Source: Acidimicrobiales bacterium
GTDB taxonomy: Bacteria > Actinomycetota > Acidimicrobiia > Acidimicrobiales > Poriferisodalaceae
Assembly: GCA_014239555.1 (NCBI GenBank)
Contig: JAAZYR010000006.1
Span: 124,001 to 188,000, forward strand
Reading direction: 5' to 3'
DNA length: 64,000 nucleotides
Part shown: positions 1 to 8,873 of the stretch, in pieces
How the letters are laid out: the number at the start of each line of letters is the position of its first letter
Numbering within the stretch: the first letter of the stretch is position 1
Translations under genes and position numbers: made by a program
The notes under the pieces: model-generated
The model's input: only the letters and a program-made list of their open reading frames with translations
Told to the model about the DNA's origin: nothing
The model's database searches: none

Positions 1-825
1 TTGCTTGCTAGCGGCGGTCCGCTCTCACCCTTGGCTGGGTACGGCTATCACGCCGCGGCAATTGCTGGTTACTACGAGGTAGTTGGCTGGCCAGACCTTC
101 CGCCCGACGGGCCATACCTGGCATACACCGACACGATTTCCCCGCGTTTCATTACCCCAGCGCTTTTGGCAGCAATCGACCGGCGAAGACAAACCGGGAC
201 CGGCTGTGTAATCGAAGCAGCTCAGCTCGAATGCGGATTGCAGTTGATGGCACCCGAAGTACTGGATTTTCAGATAAATAATTACAAAGCGACCCGAAGA
301 GGGAATCGAGACCTCGCCATGGGGCCACAAGGTGTTTATCCAGTTCAGGGAGATGACCGGTGGATAGCGATCACGGTGCAAAGCGACGAAAATTGGTTGT
401 CACTCCAAATGCTCATGGGAGCGCCGCAATGGGCTGCGGACAAACGATTCGAGACGACGTCGGGACGGATTGACGGTCATGACCTTCTCGATAGAGGAAT
501 CAGCGAATGGACTGCCGAACTCGACGGCCGTGATCTTGAAACCAAACTTTTAGCGGAAGGAGTCCCAGCAGGTTTGGTGGCACGGAGCAGCGACTTATTC
601 GCAGACGCGCAATACCAGCACTTGGGATTTTATCGGTGGCATGACCACCCAGCGATGGGCCGAGTCCCTTACGCAGGCCACCAGTATTCCATCGAAGGGT
701 ACGATCACGGTCCCCGAGCAGCCTCACCGCTTTTAGGTGAACACACCTTTGAGGTTCTAACTGATTTCCTCGACTTCGATGCTGACGCGATCGCTCGGCT
801 GGCAATTGACGGAGGGTTGGGATGA
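1..825 (+). CDS. CoA-transferase family III (CaiB/BaiF), C-terminal part
   Basis: Partial gene: the true start lies before the window, and the TTG at base 1 is only an in-frame codon. The 274 visible residues match the middle and C-terminal part of family III CoA-transferases, which move CoA between acyl-CoA thioesters and free acids. Support: a TGTG-CVIEAAQLE segment after an LLAAIDRRR helix, typical of the central domain, and a late GVPAGLV segment typical of the family's second half. The substrate cannot be told. It ends in a 4-bp ATGA overlap with the CinA-like gene and heads a same-strand run to about 4.9 kb. Confidence 0.85.
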   Translation: MLASGGPLSPLAGYGYHAAAIAGYYEVVGWPDLPPDGPYLAYTDTISPRFITPALLAAIDRRRQTGTGCVIEAAQLECGLQLMAPEVLDFQINNYKATRRGNRDLAMGPQGVYPVQGDDRWIAITVQSDENWLSLQMLMGAPQWAADKRFETTSGRIDGHDLLDRGISEWTAELDGRDLETKLLAEGVPAGLVARSSDLFADAQYQHLGFYRWHDHPAMGRVPYAGHQYSIEGYDHGPRAASPLLGEHTFEVLTDFLDFDADAIARLAIDGGLG

Positions 826-1316
826 AGCCGATCACATTTGGAGACTTAATCAACGCCGCGAAGGAACTCGCGGAGGTGTTGCGGGCACAGCAAGAATCGA
901 TTGCGGTTTCGGAATCAGCGGCGGGGGGACTAATCAATGCCGCACTCGTCGCCGTCCCGGGCGCTAGCGATTTCTACAGAGGCGGAATGATCGTCTACAC
1001 CAGTGCTGGAAGAAATCTTCTAGCGACGAACGAGCCGTTACCTTCGAACCTTCGCGGAGCCACTGAAGCTTTCGCTGTAGTCCAAGCGAGTCGAGCGAAA
1101 CAGATGTACGACGCTGACTGGGGCATAGGTGAGACTGGTGCCACTGGGCCTTCAGCAAACCCATACGGCGACCCAGCGGGCTTCGGGTGGGTGGCGTGCA
1201 ACGGAACGTTGGAAACAACTCTTCGTTTGCAGACCGAAATCGACGACCGAGTAGCCAATATGCACACTTTTGCGTTGGCGGCATTACAACTCGCTGTCGA
1301 GACTATTAAGGCGTAG
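822..1316 (+). CDS. CinA C-terminal domain protein (nicotinamide-nucleotide amidase, PncC-like)
   Basis: A 164-aa stand-alone CinA C-terminal domain. The family deamidates NMN to nicotinic acid mononucleotide in pyridine nucleotide salvage. Visible signatures are SESAAGG near residue 30, VPGASDFYRGG near 46-56, and a GIGETGATGP stretch corresponding to the usual GIAVTGIAGP. The usual ESCTGG motif is ESAAGG here: the serine is kept, but the cysteine and threonine are alanines. The start is fixed by ATGA overlap with the CoA-transferase. Family assignment is firm; activity is inferred. Confidence 0.82.
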   Translation: MKPITFGDLINAAKELAEVLRAQQESIAVSESAAGGLINAALVAVPGASDFYRGGMIVYTSAGRNLLATNEPLPSNLRGATEAFAVVQASRAKQMYDADWGIGETGATGPSANPYGDPAGFGWVACNGTLETTLRLQTEIDDRVANMHTFALAALQLAVETIKA

Positions 1317-1322
1317 ATTTTA

Positions 1323-2360
1323 GTGGTGGAGTCCATACCGTTATCGGTTCTCGATCTAGCGACTGTTGCCAGTGACGCTACGAGTTCACAGGCGCTGACC
1401 GAAGCAACTCTCGTCGCTAAACGGGCAGAAGAACTGGGGTATTTTCGATTTTGGGTGGCTGAGCATCACAACATGGACACCGTGGCGAGCACCTCGCCAG
1501 CGGTACTTATCGCCCACGTCGCGGCATCAACAAAACGAATCAAAGTGGGCTCAGGTGGCGTGATGTTGCCCAACCACGCACCACTAGTTATTGCGGAACA
1601 ATTCGCCCTCCTTGAGGCGCTGCATCCTGGTCGTATCGACTTAGGCATAGGCAGGGCACCTGGTAGCGACCGTCAAACCATGGCGGTGATTCGAGGATCT
1701 GCAACGGCACTGTCGGTTGAAGATTTTCCACGCGATCTCATTGATTTAATGGGCCTGCTAGGTGATGTGCGAACTGACCACGGATTGTGGAACAAGTTCT
1801 CTGCGACTCCAGTGGCCACCTCGTCTCCCGACGTTATTCTTCTTGGCTCAAGTGGATTTAGCGCCCAATTGTCAGGAGTGTTAGGTCTCCCCTTCACGTT
1901 TGCAAACCACTTCGACACTGGAGGCACCTTCGAAGCTGTTCAGATGTACCGCGAAGCCTTCCGACCCTCACCGATTCTGGATGAGCCTTACACCATTGTC
2001 TCGGCATCGGTAATTGCAGCCGGCACCAGGGAGGAGGCAGAAAAACTTGCTGCCCCAAGTCGGCTGAGGAAATACGGCATGCGAACCGGACGGTTTCTGC
2101 CCCTGTGTGCGCCTGAAGAAGCGATCTCGCATCCCGAATGGGAACGAGCGGCAGCGATGCCGAGTAACGCGATTAACGGAACCGCCGACGAAGTTGTGGC
2201 GGGCCTCAGCCAACTTGTCGAACAAACCGAAGCGAATGAACTCTTCGTTTATGGCGCCACCTACGGGATTGAAGAGCGCATCATGAGTCTCGAATTGATC
2301 GCGAAAAGGTGGGGACTGAAATCCCGCGCAATGGATGTGGGAGGCAAAGCTTCTCAATGA
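1323..2360 (+). CDS. LLM class flavin-dependent oxidoreductase (MsnO8-like)
   Basis: A 345-aa luciferase-like monooxygenase-fold protein. Typical features are the N-terminal SVLDLATV strand, the FRFWVAEHHNMD segment, KVGSGGVMLPNHAPLVIAEQFALLE, and HPGRIDLGIGRAPGSD, which in this family forms part of the FMN/F420 site. These proteins usually act with reduced flavin, in some clades F420. The substrate is unknown. It starts at GTG 6 bp after the CinA-like gene and overlaps the molybdoenzyme start by 4 bp, so the two are probably co-translated. Confidence 0.85.
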   Translation: MVESIPLSVLDLATVASDATSSQALTEATLVAKRAEELGYFRFWVAEHHNMDTVASTSPAVLIAHVAASTKRIKVGSGGVMLPNHAPLVIAEQFALLEALHPGRIDLGIGRAPGSDRQTMAVIRGSATALSVEDFPRDLIDLMGLLGDVRTDHGLWNKFSATPVATSSPDVILLGSSGFSAQLSGVLGLPFTFANHFDTGGTFEAVQMYREAFRPSPILDEPYTIVSASVIAAGTREEAEKLAAPSRLRKYGMRTGRFLPLCAPEEAISHPEWERAAAMPSNAINGTADEVVAGLSQLVEQTEANELFVYGATYGIEERIMSLELIAKRWGLKSRAMDVGGKASQ

Positions 2361-4675
2361 GTGATACTAAGACCACGGCGTTGGGGACACATTTCGGTCC
2401 CTATCGAGTTGAGACCCGAGGAAACAAGATCGTTGCGGTAAGGGGCCACGAATTTGACCCGCACCCTTCTCCGATCGGGCAGGCGTTCCTCCACGGCAAT
2501 GAGCTTCGTATTATGCGGCCCGCTGTTCGCCGCTCATGGCTTGAAGAGGGCCCTGGGTCACGCAATGAGCTCCGCGGAAGCGAAGCCTTCGTTGAAGTCG
2601 AGTGGGATGAAGCAATTGGCCTCGCCTCAAGCGAGTTGAAGCGGGTGCATGCCGATTACGGACCAGAGTCACTGTTTGCTGGGTCCTACGGTTGGGGCTC
2701 CGCTGGCCGAGTTCACGCTCCAAGCGCATTGCTATTTAGATTGTTGCGCATGTGCGGCGGCTACACCGACGTGTGGGGTACGTATTCTTCTTCGGCTGCT
2801 GAAGCGATCGTGCCATATTTCTTGGGAATGAGATACCACGCTGCAATTGGCAAGGGCACCAGTTGGTCAGTAGTAGCCGAGCACACCGATTTGTTCGTGT
2901 CGTTTGGTGGGCTTCGACTTTCCAACACCGACGTTACCTATGGGGGGCAAGGTACCCATCACACGCAAGACTGGATGAGGAAAGCGCACCGAAACGGGAC
3001 AGAGTTTCTCAACGTCGGACCGCTGCGTGACGACCTGCATTCTGGGGTCAATCCACGTTGGCAACCCATTCGGCCAGGCACCGACGTGGCATTGATGCTG
3101 GGTTTAATCCACACACTCATTTCCGGGGGTCTAATAGATAGAGGTTTTGTTGACACTTATGTTCATGGATGGGACCGCTTTGCTGATTACGTGATTGGGC
3201 AGACCGACGGAATACCGAAATCAGCAGGGTGGGCCTCAAAAATCACAGGAGTCGAAGAAAAGGCAATACAAGAATTAGCGAACCAAATGTCGAGTCGACG
3301 TACCTTGATAAACGTCGGTTTGTCGGTGCAACGGGCCGACCATGGTGAACAGTCCTATTGGGCCGCAGCTGCCCTGGCTTGTGCCTTAGGTCAGGTGGGA
3401 CTTCCGGGTGGCGGTCTCGCCTTTCCCTTTGGTGCTCAAGGCAACGTTGGGTCCGGCCAAGTTCGCAAACGAGTCCCGGGTATGCCAATACCTCCGAGAC
3501 CCAAGGGCTCTCAAGTGATCTCCGTGTCGAGATTCAGGGAATTGTTGGATAAGCCTGGCGAACGGTATGACTTCAATGGTGAAACGGGTGAGTTCCCTGA
3601 CATCAAAATGGTTTGGTGGGCCGGCGGAAATCCGTTCCATCACCATCAGAACCTGAGCGAGCTATCCAGAGCGTGGCAGCGACCTCAAACGATCGTGGTT
3701 CAAGAACCATTCTGGACTCCGACAGCCAAACGAGCCGACATTGTGTTTCCTTCGTCGACGCCACTTGAACGCAACGACATCGGCGGTGCAGAAAATATGC
3801 TCATCGCACATGGTCGAGCGGTTGACCCACCCGGAGACGCGCGTGACGACTACGAAATCCTCGCGATGGTGGCTGATCAATTAGGAGTCGAAGCCCAATT
3901 CACAGAGGGCCGTACCGGAGATGAATGGGTTGAGGTTCTGTACGAATTGTTCCGAGTAGAAAACGACTGGGCACCCGATTATCAAGAATTTTGCGAAATC
4001 GGACATCTTCGTCATCCCGATATGGGCGAGATGGGAGAAAATGAACAAATTCTTCTGTCCGATTTTCGAGATGACCCAACGAAGTTTCCATTGGGTACCC
4101 CAAGCGGACGCATTGAACTTTGGTCAGAAACCATCGAAGAGTACGGGTACGACGATTGTCCGCCGCACCCGGCTTGGATGGAACCCTATGAACGGTTAGG
4201 AGGCGCAGGGTCAGAACGGTGGCCCTTGCATCTGATATCCAACCAGCCCACCGTGCGCCTGCACAGCCAATACGACCACACCGAACCCAGCGCTGGGTCG
4301 AAAATAGCCGGCCGAGAACCTGTTCGCATTCATCCGGATCTTGCCCGAGAACGAGGAATCGTCGATGGCGACGTCGTCCGAGTTTTCAACGAGCGCGGTG
4401 CCTGCCTCGCTGGTGCCGTCTTAGATGACGCGCTAATGCCGGAGGTTGTTCAACTCTCGACAGGCGCCTGGTATGACCCAGATTCTGACGGAATGTGTCG
4501 AGCTGGAAATCCCAATGTCCTCACACGAGACAAGGGCACATCCAAGCTGGCGCAAGGTCCTTCAGCACACACGTGCCTCGTAGATATAGAACGCTTTGAC
4601 GAAGCTGCGCCGCGGGTCGAAGCCTACGACCTTCCCCAACTTATCCAGCGACCCCAAAGCGAAAATGATGTCTGA
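2357..4675 (+). CDS. Molybdopterin-dependent oxidoreductase, BisC/TorA/DMSO reductase type
   Basis: A 772-aa Mo-bis-MGD enzyme of the S-oxide/N-oxide reductase group. It lacks the N-terminal CxxCxxxC Fe-S motif and reads NPSPI-like, RPAVRRSWLEEGPGSR, WDEAIGLAS and FAGSYGWGSAGRVH, as in biotin sulfoxide and TMAO reductases. The TYSSSAAE segment carries the serine expected to ligate molybdenum. A C-terminal molydopterin-binding domain contains RLHSQYDHTEPS. There is no clear Tat signal, so it is probably cytoplasmic like BisC. I chose ATG 2357 because it makes an ATGA overlap with the upstream stop; a longer in-frame version from 2309 would run into the previous gene. The exact substrate (biotin or methionine sulfoxide, TMAO) is unknown. 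Confidence 0.87.
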   Translation: MSDTKTTALGTHFGPYRVETRGNKIVAVRGHEFDPHPSPIGQAFLHGNELRIMRPAVRRSWLEEGPGSRNELRGSEAFVEVEWDEAIGLASSELKRVHADYGPESLFAGSYGWGSAGRVHAPSALLFRLLRMCGGYTDVWGTYSSSAAEAIVPYFLGMRYHAAIGKGTSWSVVAEHTDLFVSFGGLRLSNTDVTYGGQGTHHTQDWMRKAHRNGTEFLNVGPLRDDLHSGVNPRWQPIRPGTDVALMLGLIHTLISGGLIDRGFVDTYVHGWDRFADYVIGQTDGIPKSAGWASKITGVEEKAIQELANQMSSRRTLINVGLSVQRADHGEQSYWAAAALACALGQVGLPGGGLAFPFGAQGNVGSGQVRKRVPGMPIPPRPKGSQVISVSRFRELLDKPGERYDFNGETGEFPDIKMVWWAGGNPFHHHQNLSELSRAWQRPQTIVVQEPFWTPTAKRADIVFPSSTPLERNDIGGAENMLIAHGRAVDPPGDARDDYEILAMVADQLGVEAQFTEGRTGDEWVEVLYELFRVENDWAPDYQEFCEIGHLRHPDMGEMGENEQILLSDFRDDPTKFPLGTPSGRIELWSETIEEYGYDDCPPHPAWMEPYERLGGAGSERWPLHLISNQPTVRLHSQYDHTEPSAGSKIAGREPVRIHPDLARERGIVDGDVVRVFNERGACLAGAVLDDALMPEVVQLSTGAWYDPDSDGMCRAGNPNVLTRDKGTSKLAQGPSAHTCLVDIERFDEAAPRVEAYDLPQLIQRPQSENDV

Positions 4676-4904
4676 GACAAATTCCTCCGCGCGAGACTGG
4701 CTCGACGGTTTCGCCCATGAACTCGGTTTTGATGCCCCCGACGAGGAGGCCATCAACACACTTCTGGACCTCGCTGGTGTTGCCGCACACGACTCCGAGC
4801 GAATCGCCGCTCCTATTGCTTGCTGGATGATCGGAGTAGCAGGAATTGAACCTTCCGACGCGCTGGCACTCGCCGAAAAGTACGTAAGCGAACGCACCGC
4901 CTAG
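4665..4904 (+). CDS. Small DUF6457-like protein linked to molybdenum cofactor
   Basis: A 79-aa protein starting at ATG 4665 or 4668, overlapping the molybdoenzyme by 8-11 bp. It has a WLDGFAHELG start, a LLDLAGVAAHDSER centre and IAAPIACWMIGVAG, which I recognise as the helical domain (DUF6457) often fused to or next to MobA in actinobacteria. Translational overlap with a Mo-bis-MGD enzyme agrees with a role in cofactor insertion or MGD synthesis, but that is inference. A longer in-frame reading from 4596 overlaps the molybdoenzyme needlessly. Confidence 0.7.
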   Translation: MMSETNSSARDWLDGFAHELGFDAPDEEAINTLLDLAGVAAHDSERIAAPIACWMIGVAGIEPSDALALAEKYVSERTA

Positions 4905-4913
4905 CGCTTTATC

Positions 4914-4919
4914 TACACT
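4914..4919 (+). promoter_or_regulatory. Possible -10 element (TACACT) for metY
   Basis: TACACT lies 8 bp before the GTG of metY and fits the actinobacterial TANNNT -10. If used, the transcript would start at or within a base or two of the start codon. No convincing -35 is seen. Confidence 0.35.
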
Positions 4920-4927
4920 CATTTGTT

Positions 4928-6214
4928 GTGAACGATCGCAACTGGGGATTTAGAACACGGGCATTGCACGCTGGAGGCAGACCCGACGCAGCAACGGGAT
5001 CTCGTGCTGTGCCGATCTACCAGTCCACAAGTTTCGTTTTCGAAGACACAGCAGACGCGGCAGACAAGTTCGCTCTGCAGAAGTACGGCACGATTTACAC
5101 GCGTATTTCCAACCCCACTATTAATGCGTTTGAAGAGCGAATGGCCAGTCTTGAATGCGGAATCGGTTCCGTGGCCACAGCGTCTGGTATGGCAGCGGAG
5201 TTCTTGACTGCAGCAGCATTAGCTGAGAGTGGCGATAATTTCGTGACCTCTTCGGCACTTTACGGGGGCACGCACACGCTTTTTGATGTCACGCTCCGAC
5301 GCTTTGGCTTAGAAGCCCGGTTCGTTGATGGGGATGACCCTGACGCCTACGCCGCGGCCATAGACGAAAACACGAAATTTTTGTACACGGAGATCGTTGG
5401 CAATCCCTCAGGGTCGATTCCGGACGTTTCCGCCATTGCCGGAGTTGCTCATTCAAGCGACATTCCACTTGTTGTAGATGGAACATTCGCGACCCCGTAC
5501 CTATGTCAGCCACTCAACCATGGTGCCGACATTGTTTTGCACTCGGCTACAAAATTCATCGGAGGTCATGGAAACTCGATAGGAGGAGTAATCACCGAAT
5601 CTGGCCGGTTCGACTGGGGGAGTGGGCGGTTCCCTCGAATGACCGAACCCGTCGAAAGTTACAACGGATTAAAGTTTTGGGAAAACTTCGGTGAGTACGC
5701 ATTTTGTACCAAGTTGCGCGCCGAGCAGTTACGCGATGTCGGTGCAGCTATGTCTCCAATGAATGCCTTTCTGCTTCTTCAGGGCATAGAGACCCTTCCT
5801 TTCAGAATGGACGCACACGTAGCAAATGCACAGGCTGTCGCCGAACATCTCGACCAGCACGATGCAGTCAGCTGGGTGAACTATGCGGGCCTAGCGGCGT
5901 CTCCTTACAACGATCTGGCAAAGACTTATCTACCTAAGGGTCCCGGCGCGATCTTTACTTTTGGAGTCAAGGGCGGAAGAGCCGCTGGTGCCAAATTCAT
6001 TGAGTCTTTGCAGGTCATCAGTCACCTAGCGAATGTGGGAGATGCCCGCACACTTGTGATTCATCCGGCCTCCACCACGCACCAGCAGCTCTCCGACGAG
6101 GCATTACGAGTAAGTGGCGTTACGGACGACATGGTTCGACTATCGGTAGGACTAGAAGATTTAGAGGACATCGTCTGGGACCTTGAACAAGCTTTATCGA
6201 AAGCGAGCGAATGA
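4928..6214 (+). CDS. metY: O-acetylhomoserine sulfhydrylase / aminocarboxypropyltransferase
   Basis: A 428-aa PLP-dependent Cys/Met metabolism enzyme. It begins FRTRALHAGGRPD and has the YQSTSFVFED strand, the YTRISNPTINAFEERMA segment, and the PLP-lysine motif HSATKFIGGHG. Length and the insertion after it (RFPRMTEPVESYNGLKFW) fit MetY rather than MetB or MetC. It makes homocysteine from O-acetylhomoserine and sulfide, so it supports direct sulfhydrylation. GTG start; the end overlaps the CoA-binding protein by 4 bp. Confidence 0.9.
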   Translation: MNDRNWGFRTRALHAGGRPDAATGSRAVPIYQSTSFVFEDTADAADKFALQKYGTIYTRISNPTINAFEERMASLECGIGSVATASGMAAEFLTAAALAESGDNFVTSSALYGGTHTLFDVTLRRFGLEARFVDGDDPDAYAAAIDENTKFLYTEIVGNPSGSIPDVSAIAGVAHSSDIPLVVDGTFATPYLCQPLNHGADIVLHSATKFIGGHGNSIGGVITESGRFDWGSGRFPRMTEPVESYNGLKFWENFGEYAFCTKLRAEQLRDVGAAMSPMNAFLLLQGIETLPFRMDAHVANAQAVAEHLDQHDAVSWVNYAGLAASPYNDLAKTYLPKGPGAIFTFGVKGGRAAGAKFIESLQVISHLANVGDARTLVIHPASTTHQQLSDEALRVSGVTDDMVRLSVGLEDLEDIVWDLEQALSKASE

Positions 6215-6714
6215 TGACTGTGACCCATGAACCGGTCCCCGGTTGGACTGAACCAACTGCTACCAGGCGACTTGAACTACTGAAACAAACCCGCAGCATC
6301 GCCATGGTTGGAGTATCAGCTAATCCAGCGCGACCAAGCAACTTCGTTGCAACTTATCTTTTGAGCTCCAGTGCCGACTTCGATATCTATTTTGTCAACC
6401 CAATGGCGGACGAAATTTCGGGCCAGCCTTGCTACCCAACGCTTCAGGACCTGCCGATAGCGCCCGATATGGTCAATGTCTTTCGTCGATCTGGTGACTT
6501 ACCCGGAGTAGCGGAGGAAGCCGTTGCCGTCGGCGCTGCCTCATTCTGGGCTCAACTAGGACTGTGGAGCGTCGAAGCCGCGAACATAGCAATCGAGAAT
6601 GAACTCGACGTAGTCATGGACCGTTGCCTCAAGATTGAGCACGCTCGATTTCATGGCGGCCTTCATCTCGCCGGATTCGACACCGGTGTAATTGATTCTC
6701 GCCTGACTGGTTAA
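6211..6714 (+). CDS. CoA-binding domain protein (YccU-like)
   Basis: A 167-aa single-domain Rossmann protein of the CoA_binding_2 family. The segment IAMVGVSANPARPSN is the nucleotide-binding loop, followed by IYFVNPMADEISGQPCYPTLQDLP and VNVFRRSGDLPGVAEEAV, all typical. The biochemical role is unknown. It sits directly behind metY with an ATGA overlap, and this pairing with MetY is common in other bacteria. Its stop codon lies in the loop of the intrinsic terminator at 6702-6726. Confidence 0.85.
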   Translation: MMTVTHEPVPGWTEPTATRRLELLKQTRSIAMVGVSANPARPSNFVATYLLSSSADFDIYFVNPMADEISGQPCYPTLQDLPIAPDMVNVFRRSGDLPGVAEEAVAVGAASFWAQLGLWSVEAANIAIENELDVVMDRCLKIEHARFHGGLHLAGFDTGVIDSRLTG

Positions 6715-6726
6715 CGTCAGGTTTTT
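6702..6726 (+). terminator. Intrinsic terminator after the metY operon
   Basis: A 6-bp stem, CCTGAC at 6702-6707 with GTCAGG at 6716-6721, has an 8-nt loop containing the TAA stop of the CoA-binding gene, followed by TTTTT. This is the cleanest terminator in the window and separates the 0-6.7 kb transcription unit from the thioredoxin/NHL gene. Confidence 0.75.
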
Positions 6727-6755
6727 AAAGAGTTGACGTGCACACTGGGTAGGTG

Positions 6756-8873
6756 ATGTCTCGCCGGATCGTCGCCGTTGCCTTCTTGGCGGCGGGTGTA
6801 TTGGTCGCTTCTTGCGGCTCGGCGCCCCCCGTAGTTGGTAGTGACGCTGCCCAAAGCTCGGCGGTTGACTCAACGTCGTCTACCGTCACCTCCGCTGACC
6901 AAAAAACGATTGGCGATTTTGAGTTCACCTATGAAGGAGAAGTCGCTGCCCCTGACGTGCCTAATGGTCTCGACTGGTTCAACGTTGCGAGGCCGCTGTC
7001 ACTAGCCGCCGATCTGCGTGGCAAAATCATTATTCTCGATTTCTGGACTCAAGGATGCATCAATTGCTTACACGTCATTCCTGACCTGCACAGGCTCGAA
7101 GAAGAGTTCCCCAATTCGCTTGCCGTAGTCGGCGTTCATTGGGCCAAATTTGATCACGAACGCACAAGTGAAGCCGTCGCGAAGGCCGTCCAACGGCTAG
7201 GCATTAAGCACCCAGTGGTCAACGATGATTACGAATATCTACGGAGGTCTTACCGGGTGAAGGCGTGGCCGACTCTGGTGCTAATAGACCCTCTTGGTCG
7301 AGTCGTGGGAGTCCACGCAGGGGAAGGTATCTACCCGCTTTTCGAACCGGTTATCAACCGAATGACGCGAGAGTATGCCGCGGCAGGTCTGATCGACACA
7401 CGCCCAGTGGATCTAATCGCAAAGAGCCCGGGTCCGATCCCTACAGTGCTGAGCTTTCCGGGGAAAGTACTCGCTGACCCTCAGAGCCGGCGACTGTTTA
7501 TCGCCGACTCCGGCCATCACCGCATTGTCATAACCGGACTTGACGGAAAAATTTTGGACGTTGTGGGCGGCGGATCGTCGGGCTTGGTGAACGGAACGTG
7601 GGTTGACTCGCGTTTCAATCAACCCCAAGGCCTATCTCTTTCGGAGAATGGCAGGTTCTTGTACGTCGCAGATCGAGGAAACCATGCGATACGCGTCATT
7701 GATCTCTCTAAGCGAACTGTTGGGACGTTTGCTGGAACGGGTGAACCGACTCACAGAGTTGTGCCAGGACCGCCCCTCTCAACACCAATTGCCTCGCCTT
7801 GGGATGTAGAACGAATCGAGAACCAACTCTTTGTAGCTGGAGCCGGACGCCATCAACTCTGGATCATCGACACATCAGAACAAGGACGACGGGCGGATTG
7901 GATTGATATTTTCGCTGGCACGGGCGCCGAAGGATTAGAGGACGGGCCGCGTTTAACAGCAACGCTTTCCCAGCCTTCGGGTCTTTCAACTGATGGTTCC
8001 ACTTTGTGGTTCACGGATCCCGAAGCAAGCGCTATTCGATCTGTGGAACTAACCGATGGTGGCGAATTAAAAACCCTCGTGGGTACTGGGCTCTTCTCCT
8101 GGGGCGACTCTGTTGGGGTCGTTGGAGCTACAGAGTTGCAACATGCCATAGGCATCGAACTTGTGGGCGACAGACTTTACGTAGCTGATACATACAACCA
8201 CCGGATCAAAGCAATCGATATTAAGACGGGGACTTCCGTTTTAGTCGCAGGCAATGGGAGCCCTGGATTGAAGGACGGGTACGGTCAAGCAGGCCAACTC
8301 GCTGAACCCAGTGGGCTTAGTTTCGCCAACGATGTCCTGTATATCGCCGACACAAACAATCACCGCATCCGTACCTTGAACATTCGGACTGGAAAAATTT
8401 CGACTCTCAAATTAACCAATTTGCAAGCAGCGCCACTGATTACGCGCGGAGCGGCAGATGAAACCGTCGTCTTCGCTCAAAAACTTGTTGCGCCTGGAAT
8501 AGTCAATTTATCGCTGGAGTTGCTGCTCCCGGCGGGATATGAATTCAACGAAGACGGCACGTTTGCTCTCGATGTCACTATCGAGAACGCGGATAAATCG
8601 CGCGTGGTCGGCGATAACTCGTACCGAGCCCAGGGGCCTCGAATGCCCCAAAACTTCGACTTGTCAATAGGAGAAGAAGAGAGTCTCAGAATCAATGCCG
8701 ATGTGACGGTCTTCTACTGCCCAGCTAAGGACGCAACGTTCTGTCTGCTCCGGCACCTTGATCTAGAACTCCCTATCAAAGTCAACAGTGCAGGAACCAC
8801 AAAAATTTCGCTAACACACCAACTCCCTTCCGCAGAAGAAATTGATCGAAGTGTCGAGAGCGGCAATGGCTAG
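6756..8873 (+). CDS. Lipoprotein with TlpA-like thioredoxin domain and NHL beta-propeller
   Basis: A 705-aa predicted lipoprotein. The lipobox VASC puts the lipidated Cys at residue 20. A thioredoxin-fold domain follows, with the FWTQGCINCLHVIPDL active site (CINC) and the VKAWPTLVLIDPLG cis-proline segment. Then come about five NHL repeats (IADSGHHRI, VADRGNHAI, VADTYNHRI, IADTNNHRI) and a beta-rich C-terminus. The order matches NHLRC2-type proteins. It is probably surface-anchored and involved in thiol redox chemistry; partner unknown. GTG at 6753 is an alternative start. It overlaps the glycosidase gene by 8 bp. Confidence 0.88.
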   Translation: MSRRIVAVAFLAAGVLVASCGSAPPVVGSDAAQSSAVDSTSSTVTSADQKTIGDFEFTYEGEVAAPDVPNGLDWFNVARPLSLAADLRGKIIILDFWTQGCINCLHVIPDLHRLEEEFPNSLAVVGVHWAKFDHERTSEAVAKAVQRLGIKHPVVNDDYEYLRRSYRVKAWPTLVLIDPLGRVVGVHAGEGIYPLFEPVINRMTREYAAAGLIDTRPVDLIAKSPGPIPTVLSFPGKVLADPQSRRLFIADSGHHRIVITGLDGKILDVVGGGSSGLVNGTWVDSRFNQPQGLSLSENGRFLYVADRGNHAIRVIDLSKRTVGTFAGTGEPTHRVVPGPPLSTPIASPWDVERIENQLFVAGAGRHQLWIIDTSEQGRRADWIDIFAGTGAEGLEDGPRLTATLSQPSGLSTDGSTLWFTDPEASAIRSVELTDGGELKTLVGTGLFSWGDSVGVVGATELQHAIGIELVGDRLYVADTYNHRIKAIDIKTGTSVLVAGNGSPGLKDGYGQAGQLAEPSGLSFANDVLYIADTNNHRIRTLNIRTGKISTLKLTNLQAAPLITRGAADETVVFAQKLVAPGIVNLSLELLLPAGYEFNEDGTFALDVTIENADKSRVVGDNSYRAQGPRMPQNFDLSIGEEESLRINADVTVFYCPAKDATFCLLRHLDLELPIKVNSAGTTKISLTHQLPSAEEIDRSVESGNG

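Noticed and set aside
1-3. TTG at the first base as the start of the CoA-transferase
   Set aside because: The protein lacks the N-terminal half of the family, so the gene simply runs in from outside the window.
4905-4927. SAM riboswitch before metY
   Set aside because: Only 23 bp separate the genes, too short for any known SAM riboswitch.
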